The position numbers were made by a program, and so were the translations under genes. Of a stretch of DNA of 64,000 nt, positions 36,387 to 46,241 are shown one piece after another. Origin of the DNA: Paludibacter jiangxiensis (GTDB lineage Bacteria > Bacteroidota > Bacteroidia > Bacteroidales > Paludibacteraceae); contig CAMBSB010000011.1 in the NCBI GenBank assembly GCA_945870155.1, positions 1 to 64,000 of the forward strand, read 5' to 3'. The notes beneath the pieces were generated by a model. The model was not told where the DNA came from, ran no database searches, and worked only from the letters and a program-made list of their open reading frames with translations. Position 1 is the stretch's first letter. Every line of letters begins with the position of its first letter.

Positions 36387-38033
36387 ATGAACAAGAAAAC
36401 GTTAATATTATTATTATTTGCAATTGCTTATACACATTTGCATGCTTGTACAAATTTTTTAGCAGGTAAAAATGCTACAGTTGATGGATCTACATTAATT
36501 AGTTATTCTGCCGATTCTTATTTTTTATTCGGTGCTTTGTACAATTATCCTGCAGCAACTTATCCAAAGGATGCTATGCTCGACATAAATGAATGGGATA
36601 CAGGTAAATACCTTGGAAAAATTAAACAAGTTGAAAAAACTTTTTCGGTAGTTGGAAACATGAATGAGTATCAGGTTAGTATAGGTGAAACAACTTTTAC
36701 CGGAAGAGAAGAACTTATTGATACTACTGGTTTGATTGATTACGGCAGTTTAATTTATATCGCCTTACAACGTTCAAAATCAGCTCAGGAAGCCATAAAA
36801 GTAATGACTGACTTGGTTGCTGAATATGGATATTACAGTTCTGGTGAATCATTTTCTATTGCTGATCCAAATGAAGTTTGGATACTCGAAATGATTGGAA
36901 AAGGACCAAAGAACAAGGGTGCTGTGTGGGTAGCACAACGTATTCCTGACGATTGTGTTTCGGGTCATGCCAATCAGGCAAGAATAACTACTTTTCCATT
37001 GAATGATAAAAAGAATTGTTTGTATGCAAAAGATGTAATAAGTTTTGCTCGGGAAAAAGGATATTTTAAAGGAAGCGATAAAGAATTCAGTTTTTCGGAC
37101 GTATATGCTCCTCTTGATTACAGTGCTTTGCGTATATGTGAAGCGCGTGTTTGGAGTTTCTTCCGTCAGGTTGATCCAGCCATGGAAAAATACATTAGCT
37201 ATGTGAAAGGCGAAACCAAAGAACGTATGCCTTTGTGGATTAAACCAGCTTTTAAAGTAAGCGCACAGAATTTTAAAGAATATATGCGAAATCAATACGA
37301 AGGTACTGAGTTTGATATGACTAAAGGCGTTTGTGCTGCACCATTTGGTAGTAAGTTGCGTCATAGTCCGCTTGGATTCAAAGTTGATGGAATTGAATAT
37401 ATGCACGAACGCCCTGTGGCAACTCAACAAACAGGTTTTGTTTTTGTGTCGCAAATGCGCGGTTGGTTGCCTAACTATATTGGTGGAATTCATTGGTTTG
37501 GTGTGGACGATGCCGCAAGTAATATTCTGGTTCCTATGTATTGTGGAATTCATGGTGTTCCAACGTGCTATAACGAAAAAAATGGTAACTTATTAGAGTA
37601 TTCGGCTACTTCAGCATTTTGGATATATAATGGTGTAGCCAATTATGCCTATGGAAAATACAGTTATATGATGCAGGATATTAAGAAAGTACAATCTCAC
37701 TGGGAAACTAACTTTAATACACTTGTGCCTGCTATTGACAAAGTAGCTCAAACAATGAATGAAACCGATGCTCGTATTTTTCTAACAAATTTTAGTCATA
37801 CCCAAGCCGAAAACTCAACTACTGCATGGAAAAAGCTTGGTGAGTATTTATTGGTAAAATATATGGACGGTAATATTAAAAAAGAAAAAGATGGCAAATT
37901 TGTTCAAAACCATGCACATATACCTCCAACTATAATCAGAGCAGGTTATAGTGAAGAAATAATACGTCAAATTGCCAAAGAAAATCCGGGTCAAAGAGTT
38001 AAAACAGAAGAGGAATTAAAAAACAGAAAATAA
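36387..38033 (+). CDS. secreted C69-family dipeptidase
   Basis: A 548-residue N-terminal-nucleophile peptidase. The signal ends in THLHA and the mature protein would begin at Cys21 (CTNFLAGKNATVDGSTL), which is the nucleophile of the PepD/C69 family. The block YYSSGESFSIADPNEVWILEMIGKGP is typical. Such enzymes cleave dipeptides in the periplasm. Given the peptidoglycan genes 3 kb downstream, L-Ala-L-Glu is a plausible substrate, but this is inference. The gene has its own promoter and a terminator-like hairpin follows it. Confidence 0.88.
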   Translation: MNKKTLILLLFAIAYTHLHACTNFLAGKNATVDGSTLISYSADSYFLFGALYNYPAATYPKDAMLDINEWDTGKYLGKIKQVEKTFSVVGNMNEYQVSIGETTFTGREELIDTTGLIDYGSLIYIALQRSKSAQEAIKVMTDLVAEYGYYSSGESFSIADPNEVWILEMIGKGPKNKGAVWVAQRIPDDCVSGHANQARITTFPLNDKKNCLYAKDVISFAREKGYFKGSDKEFSFSDVYAPLDYSALRICEARVWSFFRQVDPAMEKYISYVKGETKERMPLWIKPAFKVSAQNFKEYMRNQYEGTEFDMTKGVCAAPFGSKLRHSPLGFKVDGIEYMHERPVATQQTGFVFVSQMRGWLPNYIGGIHWFGVDDAASNILVPMYCGIHGVPTCYNEKNGNLLEYSATSAFWIYNGVANYAYGKYSYMMQDIKKVQSHWETNFNTLVPAIDKVAQTMNETDARIFLTNFSHTQAENSTTAWKKLGEYLLVKYMDGNIKKEKDGKFVQNHAHIPPTIIRAGYSEEIIRQIAKENPGQRVKTEEELKNRK

Positions 38034-38063
38034 GGGAAAAATCTTAAATTAAACTTTAATTGC

Positions 38064-38103
38064 ACAAACAACCGATGTAAAACTTTTTACATCGGTTGTT
38101 TGT
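38064..38103. terminator. long perfect hairpin after the dipeptidase gene
   Basis: ACAAACAACCGATGTAAAA pairs with TTTTACATCGGTTGTTTGT around a 2- to 4-base loop, about 18 bp of perfect stem. The following TTT tail is short, so termination may be partial. Confidence 0.75.
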
Positions 38104-38135
38104 TTACCATATTAAACATGTAAAAAATTTATAAA

Positions 38136-39293
38136 ATGAATTTAAGTAAATTATATAATGAATTTTTCAAAAGCGAAAAAACTGGCGGTGTCCTTTTAAT
38201 TATTGTTACTCTGATTTCAATAACTTTAGCTAATTCTGTATGGCAAGAGAGTTATCTGTCTTTTTGGAATACCGACCTCGGTGGACATACTCTTACCCAG
38301 TGGATTAATGATGGATTGATGACCATTTTCTTTTTGCTCATTGGACTAGAACTTGAACGGGAGATTTATAAAGGTGAGTTATCAAACCTTAAGAATGCTG
38401 CACTTCCAATTTTTGCAGCTATGGGTGGAATGATTTTTCCGGCTTTTATATTTTATATCTTTAATTCAGGAACTCCAACCCAAAATGGAACAGGAATTCC
38501 TACTGCTACTGATATCGCTTTTGCTTTGGGTATATTGTCATTACTAGGAAATAGGGTGCCAAACTCGCTTAAAATATTTTTAACTGCTTTAGCTGTGATT
38601 GATGATTTGGGAGCAATAATTATTATAGCTATTTTTTATACCACAAGCATCTCTGGTGTAAATCTATTGATAGCTTTTGTTATTTATATTTTGTTGTTGG
38701 TTTTAAACCGTTTGAAGGTTAACAACCCTTTACCTTACCTGGTTGGTGGTATAGTGATGTGGTATTTTATGTTACATACCGGTATTCATCCAAGCATTAC
38801 CGGTGTTCTTATAGCATTTGCAATTCCATTCGGTAAATCAGATGAAACGTCACCATCTTATAAAATTCAACATATATTACACAAGCCTGTAGCTTATCTC
38901 GTATTACCAATATTTGCCATTGCCAATACTACCATTTTAATTAATCAAGGTTGGCAAAATAACATTCTTGAAGCAGGTAGTTTGGGGATTATATTTGGTA
39001 TGTTTATAGGTAAACCTTTAGGAATATTTATATTGTCATTTCTGAGTGTTAAACTAAAATTTGCAAGCTTACCTTCAGACTTAAAATGGACTAATATTAT
39101 AGGTGTAGGATTTTTAGGTGGAATTGGTTTTACCATGTCGATATTTATTACTTTGCTGGCTTACAAAGATTTGCACATTATCAATTATTCGAAAATTGCG
39201 ATTATTATTGGATCTCTATTCTCAGCAATAACAGGTTTAATTTGGTTACATCGAACTTTGAAGCCAATATCAAAGAATGAGAATAACACATAA
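38136..39293 (+). CDS. nhaA: Na+/H+ antiporter NhaA
   Basis: A 385-residue inner-membrane antiporter with about 12 helices. The opening FFKSEKTGGVLLIIVTLISITLANS, the helix-IV block GTGIPTATDIAFALGILSLLG and the catalytic Asp pair in ALAVIDDLGAIIIIAIFYT are all present. The C-terminal GVGFLGGIGFTMSIFI is typical. It exports Na+ in exchange for protons and could support Na+-driven symporters such as the one at 54651-56111 (inference). Length is normal. Confidence 0.96.
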   Translation: MNLSKLYNEFFKSEKTGGVLLIIVTLISITLANSVWQESYLSFWNTDLGGHTLTQWINDGLMTIFFLLIGLELEREIYKGELSNLKNAALPIFAAMGGMIFPAFIFYIFNSGTPTQNGTGIPTATDIAFALGILSLLGNRVPNSLKIFLTALAVIDDLGAIIIIAIFYTTSISGVNLLIAFVIYILLLVLNRLKVNNPLPYLVGGIVMWYFMLHTGIHPSITGVLIAFAIPFGKSDETSPSYKIQHILHKPVAYLVLPIFAIANTTILINQGWQNNILEAGSLGIIFGMFIGKPLGIFILSFLSVKLKFASLPSDLKWTNIIGVGFLGGIGFTMSIFITLLAYKDLHIINYSKIAIIIGSLFSAITGLIWLHRTLKPISKNENNT

Positions 39294-39353
39294 ACTGCGA
39301 TATGCTTACTTTTATACAGAGTTTTTATAGCATTTATAGCTCATTTTTTTAAT

Positions 39354-39408
39354 CAAAAAAAGCATACAGCAAAAAATCAAAACTATTGATTTTGTTGTAT
39401 GCTTTTTT
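39354..39408. terminator. bidirectional terminator between nhaA and ampG
   Basis: AAAAAAAGCATACA pairs with TGTATGCTTTTTT, with inner pairing of ATCAA/TTGAT. A T run follows on each strand. It ends nhaA on the plus strand and the seven-gene salvage operon on the minus strand. Confidence 0.85.
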
Positions 39409-39465
39409 GGTAATCTCCAAAGATTAAGATTAAAAATTTATCAACTGTTTATTTCAACAACAGTT

Positions 39466-41334
39466 TTAATTTTTCGTTTTAATTCCAAAGTTTTTATCAA
39501 TTTTCATAAACGGAATAACAGCCAATGTAGGAATAGCGCATATCATAACAAAAATAAAGAAATGGTTGTATCCCAACATATCCTGTAACCACCCGGCTAT
39601 CATACCGGGGAGCATCATGCCTAAAGCCATCAATCCGGTACAAATAGCAAAGTGAGCAGTTTTGTGTTCTCCTTCCGAAAAATAAATCATAAAAAGCATA
39701 TAAGCCGTAAATCCAAATCCGTAGCCAAATTGTTCAAAAGCAACAGCAGCATTTATGATCAAAAAGTTCTCGGGCAAAAACCACGATAAGTACAAGAAGG
39801 CAAGATGGGGTAAAGTAATACACAATGCCATTATCCATATCCAAAATTTTAAACCTTTGCGCGAAGCGGCTATTCCGCCGACAATTCCACCCAAGGTCAG
39901 CGATAGTATTCCAACAGTGCCATAAACAATTCCTACTTGCCCAGTAGTAAGTCCCATACCACCCACTTCACGTCCATCAAGCAGAAAAGGTGAAGCCATT
40001 TTCACTAACATCGCTTCTCCAAGACGGTAAAGTAGTAAAAATGCCAAAGCTGTTCCAATGCCCGGCTTTTGAAAAAAACTTGCAAAAGTGTTTCCAAATT
40101 CTTTTAGAATGTCAGAAGCACTATGTGTAAGAGTTGAAACATCGCTTGCCGGTCGAGGTAATATAAAACGATGATAAATCAAGAGTAAAATTACAAATCC
40201 GGAAAGTATAAAGAAAGTTATGCTCCATGCTAATTTAAGATTCCCTGAAATGCCTTTAAACTCAGCTTGTACTTCTGTTTTTAGTTTATAATCAAGTTGT
40301 ACTACTAAATAGGCAGGTTTATCCCAATTCTCAGTTGTAAAAACTATGCGTTCTCCATTTGTTATTGAAATACTCTTATCGCCGGTTTTTAAACTCGAGT
40401 TTAATACAACTGTTTTTCCTTCTTCAGGCTTTTTTGTCAAGCGAACAGCAATTATTGCTGCATTACCTACTTTTCCATCTGAACCTGATTGTACTTTTCG
40501 TTTCTCACCAAAATTTGTTTTCAGAAATTCACCTAAAGGAGTAGAAACATGATTGGACCACCACGATTGTTTGTTGATTTGAACATCATTGTGTTTTTTC
40601 TCAATGTTTACAAATCCATTTTCCTGATTTTTTGCTGTGGCGAAATCCTGAATTTTTTTCAACGAATCGGGCGGTATATTGTTGGTATTTAGAGATATAT
40701 TATCTGGGAAAGCCACAAATGTCATCTCATCTGTCTGTGGAACTGCATAATCCATCTCAGCTAAAACCATTTCGGTTTGCTTGACATTGGATGATGTGAC
40801 ATTAAACTTCATTGGCTCTAATCCTGTCCAACTTTCAAGACTTCCGGCAATAATTATAAGCAGACCTTGACCTGTAATCATAGCTAAACGGTAGAAAGTA
40901 CTTCGAATACCTACAAAAAACGATTGTTGCGAGCTGTCAAGTGCTAACATATAGAATCCGTCGGCAGCAATATCGTAAGTAGCCGAACTAAAAGCAATTA
41001 ACCACAACACAGCCAATGTTGCCTGAAAGAAAAATGGCATGGGAATTAAAAATGCTACACCAGCTAAACCCGCTCCTACTAATAGCTGCATCGTTATAAT
41101 CCACCAACGCTTAGTCTTAATTAAATCTACAAACGGACTCCAAAACGGTTTAATTACCCAAGGTAGATATAACCAGCTAGTATATAGCGCAATATCAGTA
41201 TTCGATATTCCAAGTCGCTTGTACATAATCACAGCTACTGTCATAGCTACTACATAAGGCAAACCTTGCGCAAAATAAAGTGTTGGGATCCAAGCCCAAG
41301 GAGAAATTTTTTTTGTTTGATTTGTGTTTTCCAT
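39466..41334 (-). CDS. ampG: AmpG-like muropeptide permease with a large inserted domain
   Basis: A 622-residue MFS transporter. The N-terminal WIPTLYFAQGLPYVVAMTVAVIMYKRLGISNTDIALYTSWLYLPWVIKPFWSP is the AmpG signature. AmpG imports GlcNAc-anhydroMurNAc peptides from the periplasm. E. coli AmpG is about 490 residues with no comparable domain. Here about 190 residues between the two six-helix halves (roughly 185-375) form a hydrophilic insert with beta-rich segments (NAAIIAVRLTKKPEEGKTVVL, PAYLVVQLDYKLKTEVQAEF). The function of the insert is unknown. It is the last gene of the operon starting at 49860, 39 bp after the LOG-family gene. Confidence 0.88.
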   Translation of the reverse strand: MENTNQTKKISPWAWIPTLYFAQGLPYVVAMTVAVIMYKRLGISNTDIALYTSWLYLPWVIKPFWSPFVDLIKTKRWWIITMQLLVGAGLAGVAFLIPMPFFFQATLAVLWLIAFSSATYDIAADGFYMLALDSSQQSFFVGIRSTFYRLAMITGQGLLIIIAGSLESWTGLEPMKFNVTSSNVKQTEMVLAEMDYAVPQTDEMTFVAFPDNISLNTNNIPPDSLKKIQDFATAKNQENGFVNIEKKHNDVQINKQSWWSNHVSTPLGEFLKTNFGEKRKVQSGSDGKVGNAAIIAVRLTKKPEEGKTVVLNSSLKTGDKSISITNGERIVFTTENWDKPAYLVVQLDYKLKTEVQAEFKGISGNLKLAWSITFFILSGFVILLLIYHRFILPRPASDVSTLTHSASDILKEFGNTFASFFQKPGIGTALAFLLLYRLGEAMLVKMASPFLLDGREVGGMGLTTGQVGIVYGTVGILSLTLGGIVGGIAASRKGLKFWIWIMALCITLPHLAFLYLSWFLPENFLIINAAVAFEQFGYGFGFTAYMLFMIYFSEGEHKTAHFAICTGLMALGMMLPGMIAGWLQDMLGYNHFFIFVMICAIPTLAVIPFMKIDKNFGIKTKN

Positions 41335-41373
41335 TGAATTATTTGGTTTTTATTTGAATTATTTATATAAATA

Positions 41374-42486
41374 TCACATTTCCATAAATCTTTCTAATTC
41401 TGTTACAACATCTTCGTTTGTATCTAAAACTGAAAAAATCAGATTATTGTATTTTCTTTCAATTATCATCTGTTGAATGAAACTTACAACAGGGATTTCT
41501 TCTGTCCAGTATTTTTTATTGAAAAATATCATAGGACTAGCATAACCAAACACTAGATAATGATTTTGTACAGCTTCCTGAAATATCTCTTGTAATGTAC
41601 CGGCACTTCCAGGCGTAAATACTACACCACCTTTGGCAATTGAAAGTAATCCGTCTTCCCTTATACTGTTTTCAAAATATTTAGCAATATGAGTTGCAAA
41701 AGGCGTTGATGGTTCGTGGCCATAATGCCAAGTAGGTATTCCAATACTCTTAAATTCTGTGGTAGGATATATACTTAGGACTTCCAAGGCTTTATCCAAC
41801 CAAAAAGGGTGTTTATAGTCGGGAGCTTCTCCGAGTATTTTACATGCTTGCTTTAGAATATCTTCCGATTTATTGGCAAACCATGCACCTACATGAGTAG
41901 CTTCCATGGCTCCGGGGCCACCACCCGATACCATAAGAAATCCTTTTTCAGTTAAATTTTTGCTTAATGATGCAATTTCGTAAAATCCTATTTCGTTGCG
42001 TTTTATATTATGCCCACCCATGATGGCAACAACCTTTTTTTCAGGAAAATCCGAAAGTAACTCATTTAAGGTTTCAGTTATAGAATGGTCGTGTATTCGG
42101 CAAGCTAATAATTCTTTGATATTCTTATCTTTACCTTTGGCTTGAATATAATGCCGATAAATTATTTGGTCATAAGTTTCTTTAAACGATTCAGGATTTC
42201 CCAGAACATAGCTTCCATAAAGTTTATCTTTATTGTAAAGACTTGAAGTATATACATTAAATGGAACATCAATTGCAGGAAAAATCAGATTTTTAATATT
42301 CTTTTTATTATCCCAATATTCAGGTAATTTACAGCCCATGAATATACAGTTTTCGAAAGTAATATCATTTACTAAATAGGATAAAGACACAAAATCAAGA
42401 TTTTGAAAAACCTTATATTCAATGTGTTTTGAATTTTTAAGTAAATCCTTTAAACTTTGGTTGTTATCTATTTCGAGATATATCAT
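41374..42486 (-). CDS. LOG/TIGR00730-like Rossmann-fold protein
   Basis: A 370-residue protein. The C-terminal two thirds carry the family motifs MVSGGGPGAMEATHVGAWFAN and TPGSAGTLQEIFQEAVQNHY. The second corresponds to PGGxGTxxE, with Ala in place of a Gly. Relatives hydrolyse nucleotide monophosphates (LOG phosphoribohydrolase) or bind nucleotides. The N-terminal ~140 residues (ENCIFMGCKLPEYWDNKKNIKNLIFP) are extra to the short LOG proteins. Its place among cell-wall salvage genes suggests clean-up of a nucleotide or sugar phosphate, but the substrate is unknown. Cotranscribed with ampG. Confidence 0.75.
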   Translation of the reverse strand: MIYLEIDNNQSLKDLLKNSKHIEYKVFQNLDFVSLSYLVNDITFENCIFMGCKLPEYWDNKKNIKNLIFPAIDVPFNVYTSSLYNKDKLYGSYVLGNPESFKETYDQIIYRHYIQAKGKDKNIKELLACRIHDHSITETLNELLSDFPEKKVVAIMGGHNIKRNEIGFYEIASLSKNLTEKGFLMVSGGGPGAMEATHVGAWFANKSEDILKQACKILGEAPDYKHPFWLDKALEVLSIYPTTEFKSIGIPTWHYGHEPSTPFATHIAKYFENSIREDGLLSIAKGGVVFTPGSAGTLQEIFQEAVQNHYLVFGYASPMIFFNKKYWTEEIPVVSFIQQMIIERKYNNLIFSVLDTNEDVVTELERFMEM

Positions 42487-42523
42487 AGACTTTTATTTAA
42501 AAAACAAGGTGCTGAAATAAAGA

Positions 42524-43879
42524 TTAAGAATAAATCCTTTTCAAATCTGCACCTCTGAAATAATGCAGCAAAATATCTTTGTAAAGATAGCCTTTTTCGC
42601 CCATAACTGCTGCACCAATCTGGCAAAGTCCCACACCATGACCCCAACCTGCACCGGTTAAAACAAATTTTTGAGGAATGCCATTTTCTAAATCATATTT
42701 ATCTACCACAAAAGCCGAACTATACAGGTGCGAGTTCGACAACCATTTGCGTAATTCAAGTTCTTTTCCAACAATTATGCTTTGTTTTGTTCCAATAATT
42801 TGCAACTCAATCAATCGGGAAGATTCACCACGTTTTATGGGAATTAAATCAATAATTTCGCCAAAATCAATCCCAGAACGACGTGCCAACAATTCGGATA
42901 TTTCTGCCTGTGTGTATTCCACTTTCCAACGGTAAAAATCGGTCGTTTCCTGGTCGTAATTGTTTAGAACTTGTGCCAATACTTTTTTATCAGAAGTATT
43001 GCAAAATGCCTCAGGTGAATGGCGTATCCATTTTTCTGCATTAGCTTCTATAGTCAAATCATGTTCATAAGATTCCGGTGCTACTGGATTATCAATTACT
43101 TTAGTCAGGTATGAATAATGTTCAGGTGCCCAGCAATTTTCGAAAGTTTCGGAAGCACCACCACATGATTTGCTAAAACGTGCATCACAAATTTCGTTGT
43201 CCGACATCAATACTTCACCACGGGTAGCTTCGATAGCTTTCTCTACAGCCATAGTCGATGCACGTGTAATGCCCTGATATCGTTGACAATGATCATCAGC
43301 ACAAACATCGAAATGTGTATGTGCATCACGCTCGTACCATTTAGTGTAGTTGACAGTTGACAATTGATCTTTGATTGTTTTGAATTCAGTTTCAGGTCTT
43401 TGTTCTTCCCCGATAGCTATCGGGGTTGTTCTTGTTTTTTGCAATGGACATAGCAACCAACTCCTCGAAATCACAGCATGTGCTTTTAGTAATTCATCCG
43501 AAGCTGTAGCACTCATTTCGCTTGATATAACGCTTGTAAGGTAATCCTCAACTCCGATTTTGTTAATAGCCGTCAACTGTCCATTTTCAACTATCAACTT
43601 TAAACTTCCTTTAAAACGTTGATTTTCTTTGCGTTCCCAGTGAAAGTTAATGCCAATTACCACATCAATTAGGTCGAAAGAAGCGTCATTAGTTTTTGAT
43701 TCGAAAATCAGTTCATCGGATAAGTTATTGTTAAATCTGATCTTTCCATTTTCCAGTTTAGCTACTTGTTTACCCGAATACTCAGTTTTGTTTAAATCAA
43801 AAAAAATACCGTTCAACTCAAATTCAATTTGAGTTGATGATAAGATGCCAACATTTATAATAGGTTCTGAAATGCTCAT
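42524..43879 (-). CDS. SpoIID/LytB-domain protein
   Basis: A 451-residue protein. I start at ATG 43879 (MSISEPIINVGIL), 34 bp after the upstream stop; the longer frame to 43981 overlaps it. The SpoIID domain is clear: ISSEMSATASDELLKAHAVISRSWLL, CADDHCQRYQGI, EICDARFSKSCGG and the end GAGWGHGVGLCQIGAAVMGEKG. SpoIID is a lytic transglycosylase of denuded glycan strands in sporulating bacteria; here, in a non-sporulating phylum, it should act in cell-wall turnover. No signal peptide is visible, so its location is puzzling. About 35 residues between SWLLCPL and WYERDAH are extra and include a dispersed palindrome. Confidence 0.85.
   Translation of the reverse strand: MSISEPIINVGILSSTQIEFELNGIFFDLNKTEYSGKQVAKLENGKIRFNNNLSDELIFESKTNDASFDLIDVVIGINFHWERKENQRFKGSLKLIVENGQLTAINKIGVEDYLTSVISSEMSATASDELLKAHAVISRSWLLCPLQKTRTTPIAIGEEQRPETEFKTIKDQLSTVNYTKWYERDAHTHFDVCADDHCQRYQGITRASTMAVEKAIEATRGEVLMSDNEICDARFSKSCGGASETFENCWAPEHYSYLTKVIDNPVAPESYEHDLTIEANAEKWIRHSPEAFCNTSDKKVLAQVLNNYDQETTDFYRWKVEYTQAEISELLARRSGIDFGEIIDLIPIKRGESSRLIELQIIGTKQSIIVGKELELRKWLSNSHLYSSAFVVDKYDLENGIPQKFVLTGAGWGHGVGLCQIGAAVMGEKGYLYKDILLHYFRGADLKRIYS
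43408..43425. repeat. dispersed palindrome inside the SpoIID-like gene
   Basis: CCCCGATAGCTATCGGGG, a perfect 18-bp palindrome. Its inner 16 bp equals that at 21390-21437. Here it is translated as part of TTPIAIGEEQ in a linker that does not look like family sequence. Confidence 0.8.
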
Positions 43880-43913
43880 AAATAGTAAATTGTAAATGAA
43901 AAAATTGTAAAAT

Positions 43914-44834
43914 TCAAAATGAGGCTTGATCGAAAATACTTTCAATATCTTCTTTCGTAATTCGTTGGAAATGAGACTCAATAGGTGTTATAAAAATACC
44001 ACTCATCTCTACAGTGGCCGGACTTACCATTAATCTTTTGTCGTCTTCGGCAGTGTATTGCCAAGGGCGAAATGTTTTGCGTGGAAGTATAAAAACGTAC
44101 CATTTATATTCTTCGAAAAGGCAAACAATATTCATCATCGGCTCTGTATCTTTCTCCTCAGTTAGTGAGCTAAATGACAGATACAACTTTTCAAATGCAT
44201 CCTCTACGCTTTCCATATCGCTTGACTCGATGCAATAAACTGTACGCAAATAGTTTTTCATCTGTAACAACTGCATTTTATCGGTAGTTACCAACAAATC
44301 GGTATGCGTGTTTTTCAGTCGTTTATAGTCGTTTACTAATGGCAAAAAATCTTTAGTACCAGCCTGAAAATGCATGTGATCCGGAGCAGAAGCTCCACAT
44401 TTTGGTCCGTTATAAAAAATCACATATTCATCCATTGCCTTAGCAAGTTGCAGCATATCAGTAAAATACGGAAGTATTTGTTGGTCGACATGCTGTTTGC
44501 GTGGAATGGTGAAATGCTCAGGGAAAATAGGGAAGGGATTTACCAATATCTCATAATCACCAAATTCCAGGGCTTTTTGTTGCAGGGGGCGATTTTCGGC
44601 ACACAAAAAACATTTCCGTTCAGCAATGGCTTTGGCATCCACCTTTGCACCTGACGACACTATGCGTGCCGGATTAAACTGTACTTTAACATCAAAATCG
44701 CCAAAACTAAAGGATTTTGTTTGTACTGTTTGAAGGCCCGCAAAATTAACACGGGCAAGTTCCCAATTGGAAACTTGCTCGTGAAAAAGAGATTTAATTT
44801 GTTTGTTTATTGAATTCATTAAATGATTAATCAT
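43914..44834 (-). CDS. DUF4922 protein (HIT/GalT-like nucleotidyltransferase fold)
   Basis: A 306-residue protein. The motif PDHMHFQAG (HxHxQ) and the upstream block RKCFLCAENRPLQQKALEFGDYEILVNPFPIFPEHFTIP match the GalT/GDP-galactose phosphorylase side of the HIT superfamily, annotated DUF4922 in Bacteroidetes. The Cys pair CFLC may bind zinc. Such enzymes transfer or release sugar-1-phosphates from nucleotide sugars. Its place between an outer-membrane protein and SpoIID in a salvage operon suggests handling of a UDP- or ADP-linked amino sugar (inference). It starts 3 bp after the upstream stop. Confidence 0.75.
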   Translation of the reverse strand: MINHLMNSINKQIKSLFHEQVSNWELARVNFAGLQTVQTKSFSFGDFDVKVQFNPARIVSSGAKVDAKAIAERKCFLCAENRPLQQKALEFGDYEILVNPFPIFPEHFTIPRKQHVDQQILPYFTDMLQLAKAMDEYVIFYNGPKCGASAPDHMHFQAGTKDFLPLVNDYKRLKNTHTDLLVTTDKMQLLQMKNYLRTVYCIESSDMESVEDAFEKLYLSFSSLTEEKDTEPMMNIVCLFEEYKWYVFILPRKTFRPWQYTAEDDKRLMVSPATVEMSGIFITPIESHFQRITKEDIESIFDQASF

Positions 44835-44837
44835 TTT

Positions 44838-46241
44838 TTAAAAAATTGAATAGAAAATTGAAGCATCTATACCATATCGAAATAATTTTTCATCATTATA
44901 GAGATTATTAATATTAAGATTTGTTCCTGTAGATACACTAAATCTAAGTTGTTGAGAAATATAATAATCCAAATACACACCCCCACCTACATTAAAATCT
45001 TTCTCAATTCTTTTTGGTTGTGTAATCCCATTTACTAATATATTGTCATAAATCTTCAGTTTGTTATAACTATTTGCAGAAAACATTAATCTGGTTCGGG
45101 TACTTGGATAAAAACTCAAATTATAACTAACATAGAACAATCCATCAGTAATTGTACCTTCTGATTTTTCAATTACATTTATATCATTTTTATTTTCTCC
45201 TTCGCCTGCAGAAAAAATAGTACCTAATTTAGCATACATTGACTGTTGCCAATTAAGACCTATTGATTTCTCGAAACGATATTGAAGGTTTAGTTCTCCA
45301 TTATAAAGTTTTGTCGAATTAAAATCTCCATTTTGGTGAAGATATGTTTTATTCAATTTGTTTTCAAAGCCGATATTTGGAGAAATATTTAGTTCTATAC
45401 TTTGGCCTGAGTACCTATCATATAAAGCACCTTTTTCCCAAAAATCGTAAAGAGTGGTAAAATATGCTGCATCTTGATTGGTCAGGTAATTGTTTTTCAA
45501 AAGAAATGAATCAACTGTACTTATTTCCTCTATCTTTCTTAAACGGGCATCCAAAAACCGTTTATTCTTTACTTTAGAAATTACCTGAGCAAACTCAAAA
45601 ATTTGCATGTCAGTCAAATCTTGTTTCAGTTTTCCTTTTTTAGATAATTCATCTAAAATATAAACAGCCTGGCGCGCATCTGTAACTAATTCTAACCTAC
45701 CTTTACCAATTCCAACATACGGTTTTATTGAGTAGTTTAAATTTCCTATTTCATTATATTTACGGCCATCAGTGAATAAGTTTGATTTGTTGTAAACACT
45801 TGACAAATTCGCATTTAACTGAAGTAAAAAAAAAGACTCATTCTTATTGTAAAAATAAGTACTATAATTTAAATCTAAAGAATTTTCTGTATAAAAACTA
45901 TTTCTCGAAAAATCATCGTGAATTTTGCCACTTTTACCAAAACTTCCATCTGTTCGAATTCTTACACTTTTAGTTGAAATAAGGGCGCGATTACTTTTAT
46001 AACTTAAAAAATTAGGCCTAAAATCCCAACTAAAACTATTCGATTTGGTACTGTCATTTGCATATTTGTTTGTTTGAAAATTATTACTTAAATGTAAGTT
46101 TAAATCCAAACTATTTCGAACAATATCGGGCGTATAATACTTGTTTAAATCAAAGTTTTTATACTCTTGTGCCTGAATAATAAGAGAACCTAGTACAAAA
46201 AATAGAAATAGAAATTGACGTAATTCAATAGTTTTTTTCAT
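44838..46241 (-). CDS. hypothetical outer-membrane beta-barrel protein
   Basis: A 467-residue protein I cannot assign to a named family. The signal peptide is MKKTIELRQFLFLFFVLGSLIIQAQ. The rest alternates short amphipathic strands with turns (SFSWDFRPNFLSYKSNRALIS, TITDGLFYVSYNLSFYPSTRTRLMFSANSYN) and ends with Phe (ASIFYSIF), the outer-membrane insertion signal. A helical plug-like stretch lies near residues 170-220. It precedes DUF4922 by 3 bp and follows the glycosyltransferase by 135 bp, so it may also have its own promoter. A role as a surface channel is inferred only from shape. Confidence 0.7.
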   Translation of the reverse strand: MKKTIELRQFLFLFFVLGSLIIQAQEYKNFDLNKYYTPDIVRNSLDLNLHLSNNFQTNKYANDSTKSNSFSWDFRPNFLSYKSNRALISTKSVRIRTDGSFGKSGKIHDDFSRNSFYTENSLDLNYSTYFYNKNESFFLLQLNANLSSVYNKSNLFTDGRKYNEIGNLNYSIKPYVGIGKGRLELVTDARQAVYILDELSKKGKLKQDLTDMQIFEFAQVISKVKNKRFLDARLRKIEEISTVDSFLLKNNYLTNQDAAYFTTLYDFWEKGALYDRYSGQSIELNISPNIGFENKLNKTYLHQNGDFNSTKLYNGELNLQYRFEKSIGLNWQQSMYAKLGTIFSAGEGENKNDINVIEKSEGTITDGLFYVSYNLSFYPSTRTRLMFSANSYNKLKIYDNILVNGITQPKRIEKDFNVGGGVYLDYYISQQLRFSVSTGTNLNINNLYNDEKLFRYGIDASIFYSIF

